NCBI RefSeq assembly: GCF_004375085.3 | Contig: NZ_SNAQ03000016.1 | Location: forward strand, 110,696 to 174,695 | Direction of reading: 5' to 3' | Source of the DNA: Lewinella sp. W8 | GTDB lineage: Bacteria; Bacteroidota; Bacteroidia; Chitinophagales; Saprospiraceae | Length of the DNA stretch: 64,000 nucleotides | Shown: piece after piece, positions 8,949 through 16,914 of the stretch | How the letters are laid out: each line of letters starts with the position of its first letter | Position numbering within the stretch: the stretch's first letter is position 1 | Notes under the pieces: generated by a model | What the model saw: the letters and a program-made list of their open reading frames with translations, nothing else | Told to the model about the DNA's origin: nothing | Databases searched by the model: none | Program-made: the position numbers and the translations under genes

Positions 8949-11060
8949 ATGAAGTCCCGAGGTACCCTCCTGCTTTCCGCCCTGTTCGTCGTTTCGGCCT
9001 TTATTGCCGCCGTACTCCCCGAACGAACGCCTCCGGGTGAGAAAGAATCCGTTATTGTGCAGGTTCTGCTCCGTAATCTCGAGCGCTTCCACTACCAGCC
9101 GATGGAAATCGACGATGATTTCTCGGAGCGCGCCTACGATTACTACCTGAACGACATGGATGGTGCCCGCCTGTTCTTCACCCAGGAAGATATTGAGGCC
9201 TTCGCCCCTCACCGGCTGCAGATCGACGATCAGGCCAACGCCGGGCAGTACGACTTCTTCGATTTGGTCCAGGACCACTGGGTGGCCTCACTGGATAAGA
9301 CGGAGGTTTGGTACCAGGAAATCCTGAACCAGCCCTTCGATCTCAAAAAGAAGGGCGAAATCGAGATGCGGGACGATGACTCCGGCTGGGTGAAGAACGA
9401 CAAGGCGCTTAAGCAATACTGGGAAGACTACCTGAAGCGGGACGTATTGCGCCAAATCGTCGACAAGCAAAAGGAACTGGAAAAGGATGAATCCGGCGAG
9501 CCCCAGCCATCACTGGCCGAAATTGAAGCCGACATCCGGGAGAAAACCCTCGAGCGTTACGACAAGTGGTTCGAGCGGATGCGGGAAGCCAAACTGTCCA
9601 TCCGGCGCAGTCAGTACCTGAATGCCCTGACGGCGATGTTTGACCCGCATACCCAGTACCTGCGTCCGAAGGACAAGGAAAGCTTTGACATCCGCTTCAG
9701 CGGTCGTCTGGAAGGTATCGGTGCTACCCTGGTCAACGACGAAGACTACACCAAGGTCAACACCATCGTGGTGGGTGGCCCCGCCTGGAAGCAGAAAGAA
9801 CTGGCCGTGGACGACCTGATCATGGCCGTTCGCCAGGAAGATGAAGAGGAGTTCCTCGACATTAAGGATATGCTCGTGGAGGACGTGGTCCAACACATCC
9901 GCGGCGATAAAGGCACTACGGTAACCCTGAAGGTGAAGAAGCCCGATGGCTCCATTCAGGAAATTTCCATCGTGCGGGATATCGTCGTGATCGACGAACG
10001 TTACGCGAAGTCACTCATCATCGGCGGTGAGGAAGAAGGCGATAAGGTAGGCTACATCAACCTGCCCAGCTTCTACGCCGACTTCAACAACGAAGATGGC
10101 CGCTTCAGCGCCAAGGACGTGAAGACAGAAATTGAGAAACTGAACGATAAGGGCGTTGACGGTATCATCCTCGACCTCCGCGGAAACGGTGGTGGCTCCC
10201 TTTCGGACGTCGTTGACATGACCGGTTTCTTCATCCCCGAAGGCCCCGTGGTGCAGGTGGCCGGACGCGGAGGACGCAAGCAGATCCTGCGCGACAAAGA
10301 CCCCCGCGTACAGTACGATGGCCCACTGGTGGTCCTGGTGGACCAGGGTTCTGCCTCCGCGAGTGAAATCATCGCCGCGGCTCTGCAGGACTACAACCGT
10401 GCCGTCATCGTGGGTAGCGAGTCTACCTTCGGGAAGGGAACCGTGCAGCGGTTCTTTGACCTGGATCGGACGGTAGCCGGACTGGCCGACGTCAAGCCCC
10501 TCGGTACGCTGAAACTCACCATGCAGAAATTCTACCGGATCAACGGTGGTTCCACCCAGCTGCGTGGGGTAGTGCCCGACATCATCCTGCCGGACAGCCG
10601 CTCCCTCCTCGAAACCGGCGAAAAGCGGCAGACCAGCCCCCTGGCCTGGACGCAAATCGATCCCGCTGACTACGGACAGGACGTCTACCAGATTGGTCAG
10701 ATGGAAGAGCTGAAGCGCCGGTCCGCCGCGCGGGTGGCCAGCAACGGAACCTTTGGCCTGATTCAGGAAAATGCCAAGCGCGTCAAGCGTCAGAGCGACC
10801 GCAAATCCTTCCCGCTCAGCCTGGCCGATTACCAGTCCATGGACGAAGCTGCCCAGCAAGAAGCCGATCAGTATAAAGGACTTTTCGACGAGGTGGTTAA
10901 CCCCTACGTCTACAACCTTGAGCTGGACATGGAGGAAATCGAGATCGACGAAAGCAAGGTGGCGCGCAACGAAGAATTCAAGAAGAACGTCAGCAAGGAC
11001 GTGTACATCCGGGAGGCGATCAACATCCTGGGTGATATGCTGGAGCTGGAGAGTAAGTAA
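8949..11060 (+). CDS. prc: Tail-specific (C-terminal processing) protease, S41 family
   Basis: 703 aa, full Prc length. N-terminal hydrophobic signal or anchor, then the Prc N-terminal helical domain, a PDZ domain at about 235-325, and the S41 catalytic domain. The Ser-Lys dyad is visible: Ser470 in GSASASEI and Lys496 in FGKGT. A DUF3340-like C-terminal domain follows. Prc enzymes act in the periplasm on the C-termini of envelope proteins, including peptidoglycan hydrolases and lipoproteins. The gene is monocistronic, with its own candidate promoter and a strong terminator directly after the stop codon. Confidence 0.95.
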   Translation: MKSRGTLLLSALFVVSAFIAAVLPERTPPGEKESVIVQVLLRNLERFHYQPMEIDDDFSERAYDYYLNDMDGARLFFTQEDIEAFAPHRLQIDDQANAGQYDFFDLVQDHWVASLDKTEVWYQEILNQPFDLKKKGEIEMRDDDSGWVKNDKALKQYWEDYLKRDVLRQIVDKQKELEKDESGEPQPSLAEIEADIREKTLERYDKWFERMREAKLSIRRSQYLNALTAMFDPHTQYLRPKDKESFDIRFSGRLEGIGATLVNDEDYTKVNTIVVGGPAWKQKELAVDDLIMAVRQEDEEEFLDIKDMLVEDVVQHIRGDKGTTVTLKVKKPDGSIQEISIVRDIVVIDERYAKSLIIGGEEEGDKVGYINLPSFYADFNNEDGRFSAKDVKTEIEKLNDKGVDGIILDLRGNGGGSLSDVVDMTGFFIPEGPVVQVAGRGGRKQILRDKDPRVQYDGPLVVLVDQGSASASEIIAAALQDYNRAVIVGSESTFGKGTVQRFFDLDRTVAGLADVKPLGTLKLTMQKFYRINGGSTQLRGVVPDIILPDSRSLLETGEKRQTSPLAWTQIDPADYGQDVYQIGQMEELKRRSAARVASNGTFGLIQENAKRVKRQSDRKSFPLSLADYQSMDEAAQQEADQYKGLFDEVVNPYVYNLELDMEEIEIDESKVARNEEFKKNVSKDVYIREAINILGDMLELESK

Positions 11061-11079
11061 TTGCCGGATTCCATCAACA

Positions 11080-11126
11080 GCGAAGCCCCGCAGGATTGAC
11101 AATCCTGCGGGGCTTCGCTTTTTTTT
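11080..11126 (+). terminator. Rho-independent terminator after the tail-specific protease
   Basis: Perfect 18-bp stem (11080-11097 with 11101-11118) on a 3-nt loop, followed by eight T residues (11119-11126). This is a textbook intrinsic terminator 19 nt after the stop codon. It also separates the protease gene from convergent hisS. Confidence 0.92.
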
Positions 11127-11136
11127 GAAATGATAT

Positions 11137-12492
11137 TTACCCCAGCAACGCCATCAGTTCCGCCTCGCTGACTTTCGTTTGCTCGCCCGTCGCCATCGTC
11201 TTCAGGGAGTATTGTCCCGAAGCGACCTCCTGACTGCCGATGATGAGCACCCGGGGCGCGTTGCGCTGATCGGCGTATTTCATCATCTTCTGGAGCTTGG
11301 TGGTCTTGGGGTAGAGGTCCGCATGGTGGCCGGCCCGCCGCAGGCGGGTCACGAGCCCAAAGCCGTGGGCGAGACTGTCCTCGTCCAGACCGAGCACGAG
11401 GACGTCAAGGTCCTGCGCGGTGTCGGCGGGGAAGCCATCAATTTCTTCGAGGACGTCATAAATCCGCTCTGCGCCAAAGCTGATGCCAACCCCGGGGGTG
11501 TCCTTCATGCCGAAGATGCTCGTCAGGTCGGCGTAGCGCCCGCCCCCGGCGATGCTGCCCATCTTGACGTCCGTGTGGACGTCGGTATCGACCGCCACCT
11601 CATAAATGCAGCCGGTGTAGTAGTTCAGGCCGCGGGCCAGGGTGACGTCGAATTCGACCCGGTTGCTGACCGTGTGCTGGCGGACGGTATCAAAAACGGT
11701 CCGTAGCTCCTCGATACCCTGCATCCCGACGGGGCTATCGGCGAGTAGCGGGGCTACTTTCTCCAGGTCCGTTACCCCGAGAAATTGCATTACCGTGTCC
11801 ACGGCACCTGCGTTCGCGCCCCTTTCTTCCAGTTCCTTGCGCACGCCGTCGGCCCCGATCTTATCGAGCTTATCGATGGCGATGGTCATGTCCATCATGC
11901 GGTCACCCAGTCCGGCGATCTCGGCCAATCCCGCCAGAATCTTGCGATTGTTGAGTCGGATCACCACACTCAGACCCAGTTCCGCGAAGACCCCGTCCAG
12001 GAGCTGCGTCAACTCCGCTTCGTAGAGCAGGCTGTCGGAGCCCACCACGTCGGCGTCGCACTGATAGAACTCCTGGTAGCGGCCCTTCTGGGGCCGGTCG
12101 GCGCGCCAAACGGGCATGATGGCGTAGCGCTTGAAGGGAAAGCTGAGGTCGTTCTGGTGCATGACCACGTAGCGCGCAAAGGGCACCGTCAGGTCATACC
12201 GGAGGCCGCGCTTCGAGATCTGACTGACGACCTTATTGCTGTCGCGATTCGCCAGGTCCTGCTCGTTGGCTTTGCGCAGGAAGTCACCGTTGTTCAGCAC
12301 TTTGAACAGGAGTTTGTCCCCCTCCTCACCGTATTTTCCGGTCAGGGTACTCAGATTTTCCATCACCGGGGTTTCGATGGGCTGGTAGCCAAAACGCCGG
12401 AAATGCTTGCGGATCACGTCAAAAATGTAGTTCCGACGCCGCACTTCGTGCGGTAGAAAATCTCGGGTGCCTTTGGGGATGGACGGTTTCAT
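11137..12492 (-). CDS. hisS: Histidyl-tRNA synthetase
   Basis: 451 aa class II synthetase. N-terminal PKGTRDFLP, motif 2 region around residues 110-130, HisRS signatures RGLNYYTG and AGGGRYADL, and a C-terminal anticodon-binding domain from about residue 355. It charges tRNA-His. The ATG at 12492 is preceded, 4 nt upstream, by a TACCTTTG promoter box. Confidence 0.97.
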   Translation of the reverse strand: MKPSIPKGTRDFLPHEVRRRNYIFDVIRKHFRRFGYQPIETPVMENLSTLTGKYGEEGDKLLFKVLNNGDFLRKANEQDLANRDSNKVVSQISKRGLRYDLTVPFARYVVMHQNDLSFPFKRYAIMPVWRADRPQKGRYQEFYQCDADVVGSDSLLYEAELTQLLDGVFAELGLSVVIRLNNRKILAGLAEIAGLGDRMMDMTIAIDKLDKIGADGVRKELEERGANAGAVDTVMQFLGVTDLEKVAPLLADSPVGMQGIEELRTVFDTVRQHTVSNRVEFDVTLARGLNYYTGCIYEVAVDTDVHTDVKMGSIAGGGRYADLTSIFGMKDTPGVGISFGAERIYDVLEEIDGFPADTAQDLDVLVLGLDEDSLAHGFGLVTRLRRAGHHADLYPKTTKLQKMMKYADQRNAPRVLIIGSQEVASGQYSLKTMATGEQTKVSEAELMALLG

Positions 12493-12496
12493 GCGG

Positions 12497-12504
12497 CAAA
12501 GGTA
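12497..12504 (-). promoter_or_regulatory. -7 box TACCTTTG of hisS
   Basis: Exact TAnnTTTG on the minus strand, ending 4 nt before the hisS ATG. No convincing -33 element is visible. A leaderless transcript is implied if the box is active. Confidence 0.45.
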
Positions 12505-12771
12505 ATATTAGTCTGAAGAAGAAGAGCCGAGCCAGAGGCGAAGGCTCCGGAAAAGGCTTGCTCCCCGCCCCCTCGATGAATGGTCGGGCAAGCGCAAGCC
12601 GGTCGTGAAGGCTGAGGCTAAGGCTACGCTAAAAACGGTAAGAAAGCTCGTCCGCCCAGGCGTGAGGCACGAGCGGGCTGGTCGGCCGAGCGGAAAGCTT
12701 TAACGGTAGCTTCCGGTTAGCATTGTCCGGGGCTGAGGCTTACACGAAAGAGTAGATGAACGCTGGTGCAT

Positions 12772-12816
12772 TCGTCGGACGATGGCATCGCCGCAGGCGA
12801 TGCCATCGTCCGACGA
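12772..12816. repeat. Perfect 21-bp inverted repeat with 3-nt loop
   Basis: 12772-12792 pairs with 12796-12816 without mismatch around a GCA loop. It lies about 60 bp downstream of the minus-strand gene ending at 12878. No T-run follows in either direction, which argues against a standard terminator. It could be a REP-like element, an mRNA-stabilising hairpin or an insertion remnant. Confidence 0.7.
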
Positions 12817-12877
12817 GAAAAAGAGCGGTCCCCGAAAAGCCTTGCCCCCCCAAGCCAGTCGTCAATCGCCACCGACC

Positions 12878-14227
12878 TCACGTCAGCTCATTCAGCAGCT
12901 GCTCGGCTTTTCTCCGGTAGGGATGGTTGGGGGTGGCGGAGATCTCGGAGAGGATCGCCAGGGCGGCGGGCCGACGACCTTCGGCGAGGAAGGCGAGGGC
13001 TTCGTACCATTCGGAAAAGGGGTGGTAGTAGTCTCCCCGGGGAATTTGCTCGAACCACTCCAGGGCGCGGCTCGGTTGCTCCAGCGCCAGGGCGCAAACG
13101 CCCAGGTAGAGCGGTGCCGCCGGATAGGCCTGGGCGACGGGAAGTAGTTCTTCGTAGGCGTTGCGGTAGTCCTTGCGGTCGTAGTAATACAGGATGTCCT
13201 GCAGGTCCTTTTCCATGGCGTCGCGGGGGGCGCGGCGCTCAAAAACGTTGGGGAAGGGTTCAAAGTGCGCAACGTAGGTTCGCTGGGGTGCTCCGCCCCC
13301 GAAAGTGTCCCAGATGAGCCAGCCGAAGGCCAGGAAGAGGGCTACGGCCACCAGGGTCTGGAGGCTGGGCAGTTCCAGGTTGCCGAGTTTTATGCCGTTG
13401 GGCCGGCGGGGACTCAGTTTGACGTCCTTGGGCGTGGCCGCAGGTGCCGGGGTCGCCACGACGGCATAGCGTTCTTCTTCGCGCAGCAGGGTTTCCATGA
13501 GGTCTTGCCGACCGGCCACCACGAGCACCTCCGCCCAGTCTTCGCGGATTTCCATGGCCCGGCGGAAAACGTCATCCCCGGGCCGGCGGGCTTCCACCTC
13601 CCAGCGCTCGCCCATGGCGAGCTGCCCGAGGAAGTAGCGATCAATGAGGGCTTCGTCTCCCGGACTGGGGATGAACATCGGGTCCACGATCCCCGCAGCC
13701 TGCCAGGATTCGCGGGCCATGATCTGGCACTTCCGGCGGCGGCTCTCAATTTCCACTACCTGGCCCTCAATCCCCATCACCTGGGCCATACGGGCGTTGT
13801 TGAGCCGGTGGTATTCGGCCATCAGCATCAGGTCCCGGCACCCCTTGCCCATCTCGTTGAACTGCCGTAGCATCAGCTGTTGCGTTTCACTCAGCCGGAT
13901 GGGGCGGGGGAGGTAATCCAGGGGATTCTGTACCCCCTCTTCCAGCAGTCCCAGCGGCCGCTGGTCGGCGGCCGCCAGCGCGGAACCCAGGTTGCCCTGG
14001 AAGTAGAGGTCGGTGACGGCCTGGACGTAGTTGAAGATGTCTCCCTGGTAGGGGTTCTCCGGCTGGATGCGTGCCTCGTACCAGCCAATCAGGGCCCGGC
14101 GAAAGTGCGCCAAACGTTCCGCTTCGGGGCGCTGGTAGGCGGCGGACCACGCCAGAAAGGTCTTCCGCAGGGTGTGGAAGTGACGGGGAAGTTCGGCTAG
14201 AAAAACGCCTTGACCAACGGCAGGCAT
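12878..14227 (-). CDS. Sigma-70-like helical domain fused to a membrane-anchored TPR-like domain
   Basis: 449 aa, family not recognised with certainty. Residues about 20-105 are helical. Residues 113-175 resemble sigma-70 region 4: an LSETQQLMLRQFNEMGKGC helix, then a helix-turn-helix-like MAQVMGIEGQVVEIESRRRKC. One membrane helix spans about 287-306. The C-terminal 100 residues look like tandem TPR units (LYLGVCALALEQPSRALEWFEQIP and following). The arrangement puts the sigma-like part in the cytoplasm and the TPR part in the periplasm. It may be a degenerate ECF-type regulator rather than an active sigma factor. The gene stands alone, in line with a small membrane protein and the DUF5916 gene upstream. 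Confidence 0.65.
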   Translation of the reverse strand: MPAVGQGVFLAELPRHFHTLRKTFLAWSAAYQRPEAERLAHFRRALIGWYEARIQPENPYQGDIFNYVQAVTDLYFQGNLGSALAAADQRPLGLLEEGVQNPLDYLPRPIRLSETQQLMLRQFNEMGKGCRDLMLMAEYHRLNNARMAQVMGIEGQVVEIESRRRKCQIMARESWQAAGIVDPMFIPSPGDEALIDRYFLGQLAMGERWEVEARRPGDDVFRRAMEIREDWAEVLVVAGRQDLMETLLREEERYAVVATPAPAATPKDVKLSPRRPNGIKLGNLELPSLQTLVAVALFLAFGWLIWDTFGGGAPQRTYVAHFEPFPNVFERRAPRDAMEKDLQDILYYYDRKDYRNAYEELLPVAQAYPAAPLYLGVCALALEQPSRALEWFEQIPRGDYYHPFSEWYEALAFLAEGRRPAALAILSEISATPNHPYRRKAEQLLNELT

Positions 14228-14304
14228 AGCAAAGGATCAGTGGTGGAGGGGGAAGATAAGGGCTTTCGGCCGCTCGCCCTAAGGATTGTGTTCTGGCCCG
14301 GCAA

Positions 14305-14484
14305 TTACTCCTGCTCCTGCTTACTGCCCATCCGCATCAGGGCAATGGCCGCGCCCATCGTCAGGAACAGGCCAACGGGCACCATCAACAACGCACTCTC
14401 CCCGGTACGGGCCTGGTAGACAATGGTGCCCAGAAGAATGAGGATTCCGAGGGCGGCAATCACGAAGAGGAGGGTCTTGGACAT
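14305..14484 (-). CDS. Small two-helix membrane protein
   Basis: 59 aa, read directly from the sequence (ATG at 14482-14484, TAA at 14305-14307). Helix one is about residues 4-22 and helix two about 31-50, with a charged SKQEQE tail. It sits between the DUF5916 gene and the sigma-like gene, all on the minus strand. Codon use looks like that of neighbouring genes and the hydrophobic pattern is coherent. No known family is recognised. Confidence 0.6.
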   Translation of the reverse strand: MSKTLLFVIAALGILILLGTIVYQARTGESALLMVPVGLFLTMGAAIALMRMGSKQEQE

Positions 14485-14528
14485 GGCAGCGGTTTGTTCC
14501 CAAGGTAAGTTCCTTCGCCGTATTTCCG

Positions 14529-16736
14529 TTACCGCAGCACGTCAAACATCCGGGAGAACTTCAGAACGATGCTGTTGTTGAGCGTTCCTCCTTCCCGAAC
14601 GTTGTGGTTATAAACGATGAAAAGACCGGTGTTGGCCCGCTGGAGCCAGCCCAGACGTAGGTTGACGGCCCAGAGGTCCGTCACCTGGTTGTTCTGAATC
14701 AGACTTTGCACGAAGAGGTTGGGAGTGAAAGAGTAGGAGAGCCGACTGCGGAAAATGTTGGCATTAAAGTTGCCACCGGGCAATCGGAAGATGTTGTAGA
14801 GGTAGGTAAACTCAGAATTGAACTTGTCGCCGAACCGAAGGCGCAGCGTACCGCTGTTGACGTAGCGACTTCCACCGAAGGAGCCGCCCATGACCGACCG
14901 TAGATTGATGGATACCGGATTGCTGGGATTGGTGAAAAACACCAACTGCGCTTCGGCGTGGTCGTAGGTTCCGGGAGGGACAAAGACGTCGGGAGAAATT
15001 TCAAAGGAATCGACGACGCCTTCCGTGCGGAAGTTAATCCCGGTGTGGAACTCCAGGCCGCTTTTGTATTCCCAGTGATTGTCAATGTGGAGGAAGCTGG
15101 TCTGCAGGTTTCCGTTAAAATCCCAGTAGGAGCGGTAGGAGATGTGGGGGCGATGCTCCAGGATTTTGGAATTCTTTTTCTTCGGGCGCAGGTGATACAA
15201 CACCAGGGCCTCGGGTTTGCGGAAGGCTTCCCGCAGGAGGAAGCCCACTTCTGGGTTGAAGCCTTCTCCCACCTCCGTATAGCCCAGCCGCATCTCCAGA
15301 TTGTTCCAGTTGTAGCGGGTTTCCCACTTAAAGGCGTGTTGCTGTTCCTCATCTCCCGGTCCGTTGGAGGTGGCCAGAAAACCGCTCATCCGGGCGCGAT
15401 CTCCCAGGCCCAGTTTGCCGTCTACCGCCATCACGCGGTTAAAGTCGTCTTCGGCGTGGCCCACGCCGGTGCGGCTGATGAAGGCCGCCCCGAGGGCGGA
15501 CCGCCCCTGAAATTCGTGGTTTACCCGCGCAACGGTAAAATTATTCTTCCCGATCCCCGCAGCATCTACGTCATCGGTGACCATGGACAGAAAGCCTACG
15601 TTGGTGCGGTTGAGCTTGCCGGAAAGGCGGGCCCCACCGATGATGGGTACCTGACTGCCGTCATCGGCGATGCCGATGCGCCGGCTGAAGAAGAGGTCCA
15701 CTTCCCCGGGGCTCCCCACCGAAAAGAGACCGGCATTCTCGAGGAAAAAGGGACGCTTCTCCGGAAAGAAGAGGTTGAACCGGTCAAGGTTCACCTGCTG
15801 GTCGTCTACCTCTACCTGCGCGAAGTCCGTGTTGTAGGTAAGGTCCAGCGTTAGGCTGGGGGTAATGCTGTATTTAATGTCTCCACCGACTTCGGGGGTG
15901 AAGTCCGTGGAGGGGTTAGCGGCCTCGTTGTCCCGGGCTACCTGACCGAGTACGTAGGGAATGACTTTGAGGTTGCCGGGGCTCTTCAGGTCAAGTCCCG
16001 TCAGGGTGCCGGCCAGTGACAGGCGGTTCAGGTCCAGACCGATGGGCATGGGGGCCCAGTAGGCAATTTCGTTGGTTTTACGGATGTTCCGGCGGAAGTT
16101 GATGCCCCAGTCCTTGCCCGTCTGGAAGCGGATGGTACTCAGGGGAATGGCGAATTCGGCACTCCACCCGAAATCTCCGACCTGGGTTTTCACCTCCCAG
16201 GCACCATCCCAGTTGAGGTTGAAGCCCCCGATGGTGCCTCCCTGCTGGCGGTTGGCGTTGAAATTGCCCTGCCCTTCATTGTCCACCTGGGCGTCGTATT
16301 CGATACCTACGGAATTGGTGCCGAAGACGAAGCCGTTCTGGTTGTCTTTGTAGGTGTCCAGAATGAAGAGGAAGGCATCCATGTCGTCCAGGGAGGCATC
16401 TCGCCGGGCGTCGGAGACGACCAGGGCGTCCGGGGCGGTATCGAAGCAGACCACCGACACGTAGAGTACTTCATCCGTGTAGGCCACCCGAATCTCGGTG
16501 GGCTCGCTGGCGGCCTGGCCAAAGCTGGGCTGGGCCTGGGTCAGGTCCCCGAAGGCGGGAACACTCGCCCAGATCGGGTCCTGGCGTACCTCGCCGTCAA
16601 TTTCCGGACCGGCGTCGATGCCCATCGCCCGCGCTACGGGACGTTCCGTATCGGTGGCGGCCAGGGAAAGAGGAAGGAATAACCACAGGAGCAAGCCCGC
16701 CGCAAGGGCAGGCCGCAGGGAGTTGGATGCAGGCAT
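14529..16736 (-). CDS. DUF5916 outer-membrane protein with CBM9-like N-terminal domain
   Basis: 735 aa. Signal peptide (cleavage near LSLAA), then a carbohydrate-binding family 9-like module at about 35-220 (typical PEIDGEVRQDPIWASVPAF start). A DUF5916 region of alternating strands follows to the C-terminus, suggesting an outer-membrane beta-barrel. The family is common in Bacteroidota and its substrate is unknown. It is sometimes found near peptidases or hydrolases. Here it has no clear operon partner. Confidence 0.85.
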   Translation of the reverse strand: MPASNSLRPALAAGLLLWLFLPLSLAATDTERPVARAMGIDAGPEIDGEVRQDPIWASVPAFGDLTQAQPSFGQAASEPTEIRVAYTDEVLYVSVVCFDTAPDALVVSDARRDASLDDMDAFLFILDTYKDNQNGFVFGTNSVGIEYDAQVDNEGQGNFNANRQQGGTIGGFNLNWDGAWEVKTQVGDFGWSAEFAIPLSTIRFQTGKDWGINFRRNIRKTNEIAYWAPMPIGLDLNRLSLAGTLTGLDLKSPGNLKVIPYVLGQVARDNEAANPSTDFTPEVGGDIKYSITPSLTLDLTYNTDFAQVEVDDQQVNLDRFNLFFPEKRPFFLENAGLFSVGSPGEVDLFFSRRIGIADDGSQVPIIGGARLSGKLNRTNVGFLSMVTDDVDAAGIGKNNFTVARVNHEFQGRSALGAAFISRTGVGHAEDDFNRVMAVDGKLGLGDRARMSGFLATSNGPGDEEQQHAFKWETRYNWNNLEMRLGYTEVGEGFNPEVGFLLREAFRKPEALVLYHLRPKKKNSKILEHRPHISYRSYWDFNGNLQTSFLHIDNHWEYKSGLEFHTGINFRTEGVVDSFEISPDVFVPPGTYDHAEAQLVFFTNPSNPVSINLRSVMGGSFGGSRYVNSGTLRLRFGDKFNSEFTYLYNIFRLPGGNFNANIFRSRLSYSFTPNLFVQSLIQNNQVTDLWAVNLRLGWLQRANTGLFIVYNHNVREGGTLNNSIVLKFSRMFDVLR

Positions 16737-16914
16737 AGTGGGCGTAACTACTAGTCTAAAACGCGGGTAAGATAATTATTCTTTGCCTCCTTCTCTTTCC
16801 ATTGCACCTGCGCTCCGCGCCCAATCGTCCCAGGAACTCGTAGGAATAGTGGCAGGCATCCGGCAGACGCCGATACGTTGTGGCTAATTTCCCCCCGCTA
16901 TGCTACTCCACACC

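Larger units (their letters stand above)
12493..12877. other. Intergenic region rich in hairpin repeats
   Basis: 385 bp without a credible gene. It contains the hisS -7 box, a degraded copy of the dispersed GGCTTGC...GCAAGCC element near 12555-12610, GGCTGAGG/AAGGCT-type low-complexity sequence, and a perfect 21-bp inverted repeat at 12772-12816. Short frames crossing it look random. Confidence 0.6.
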
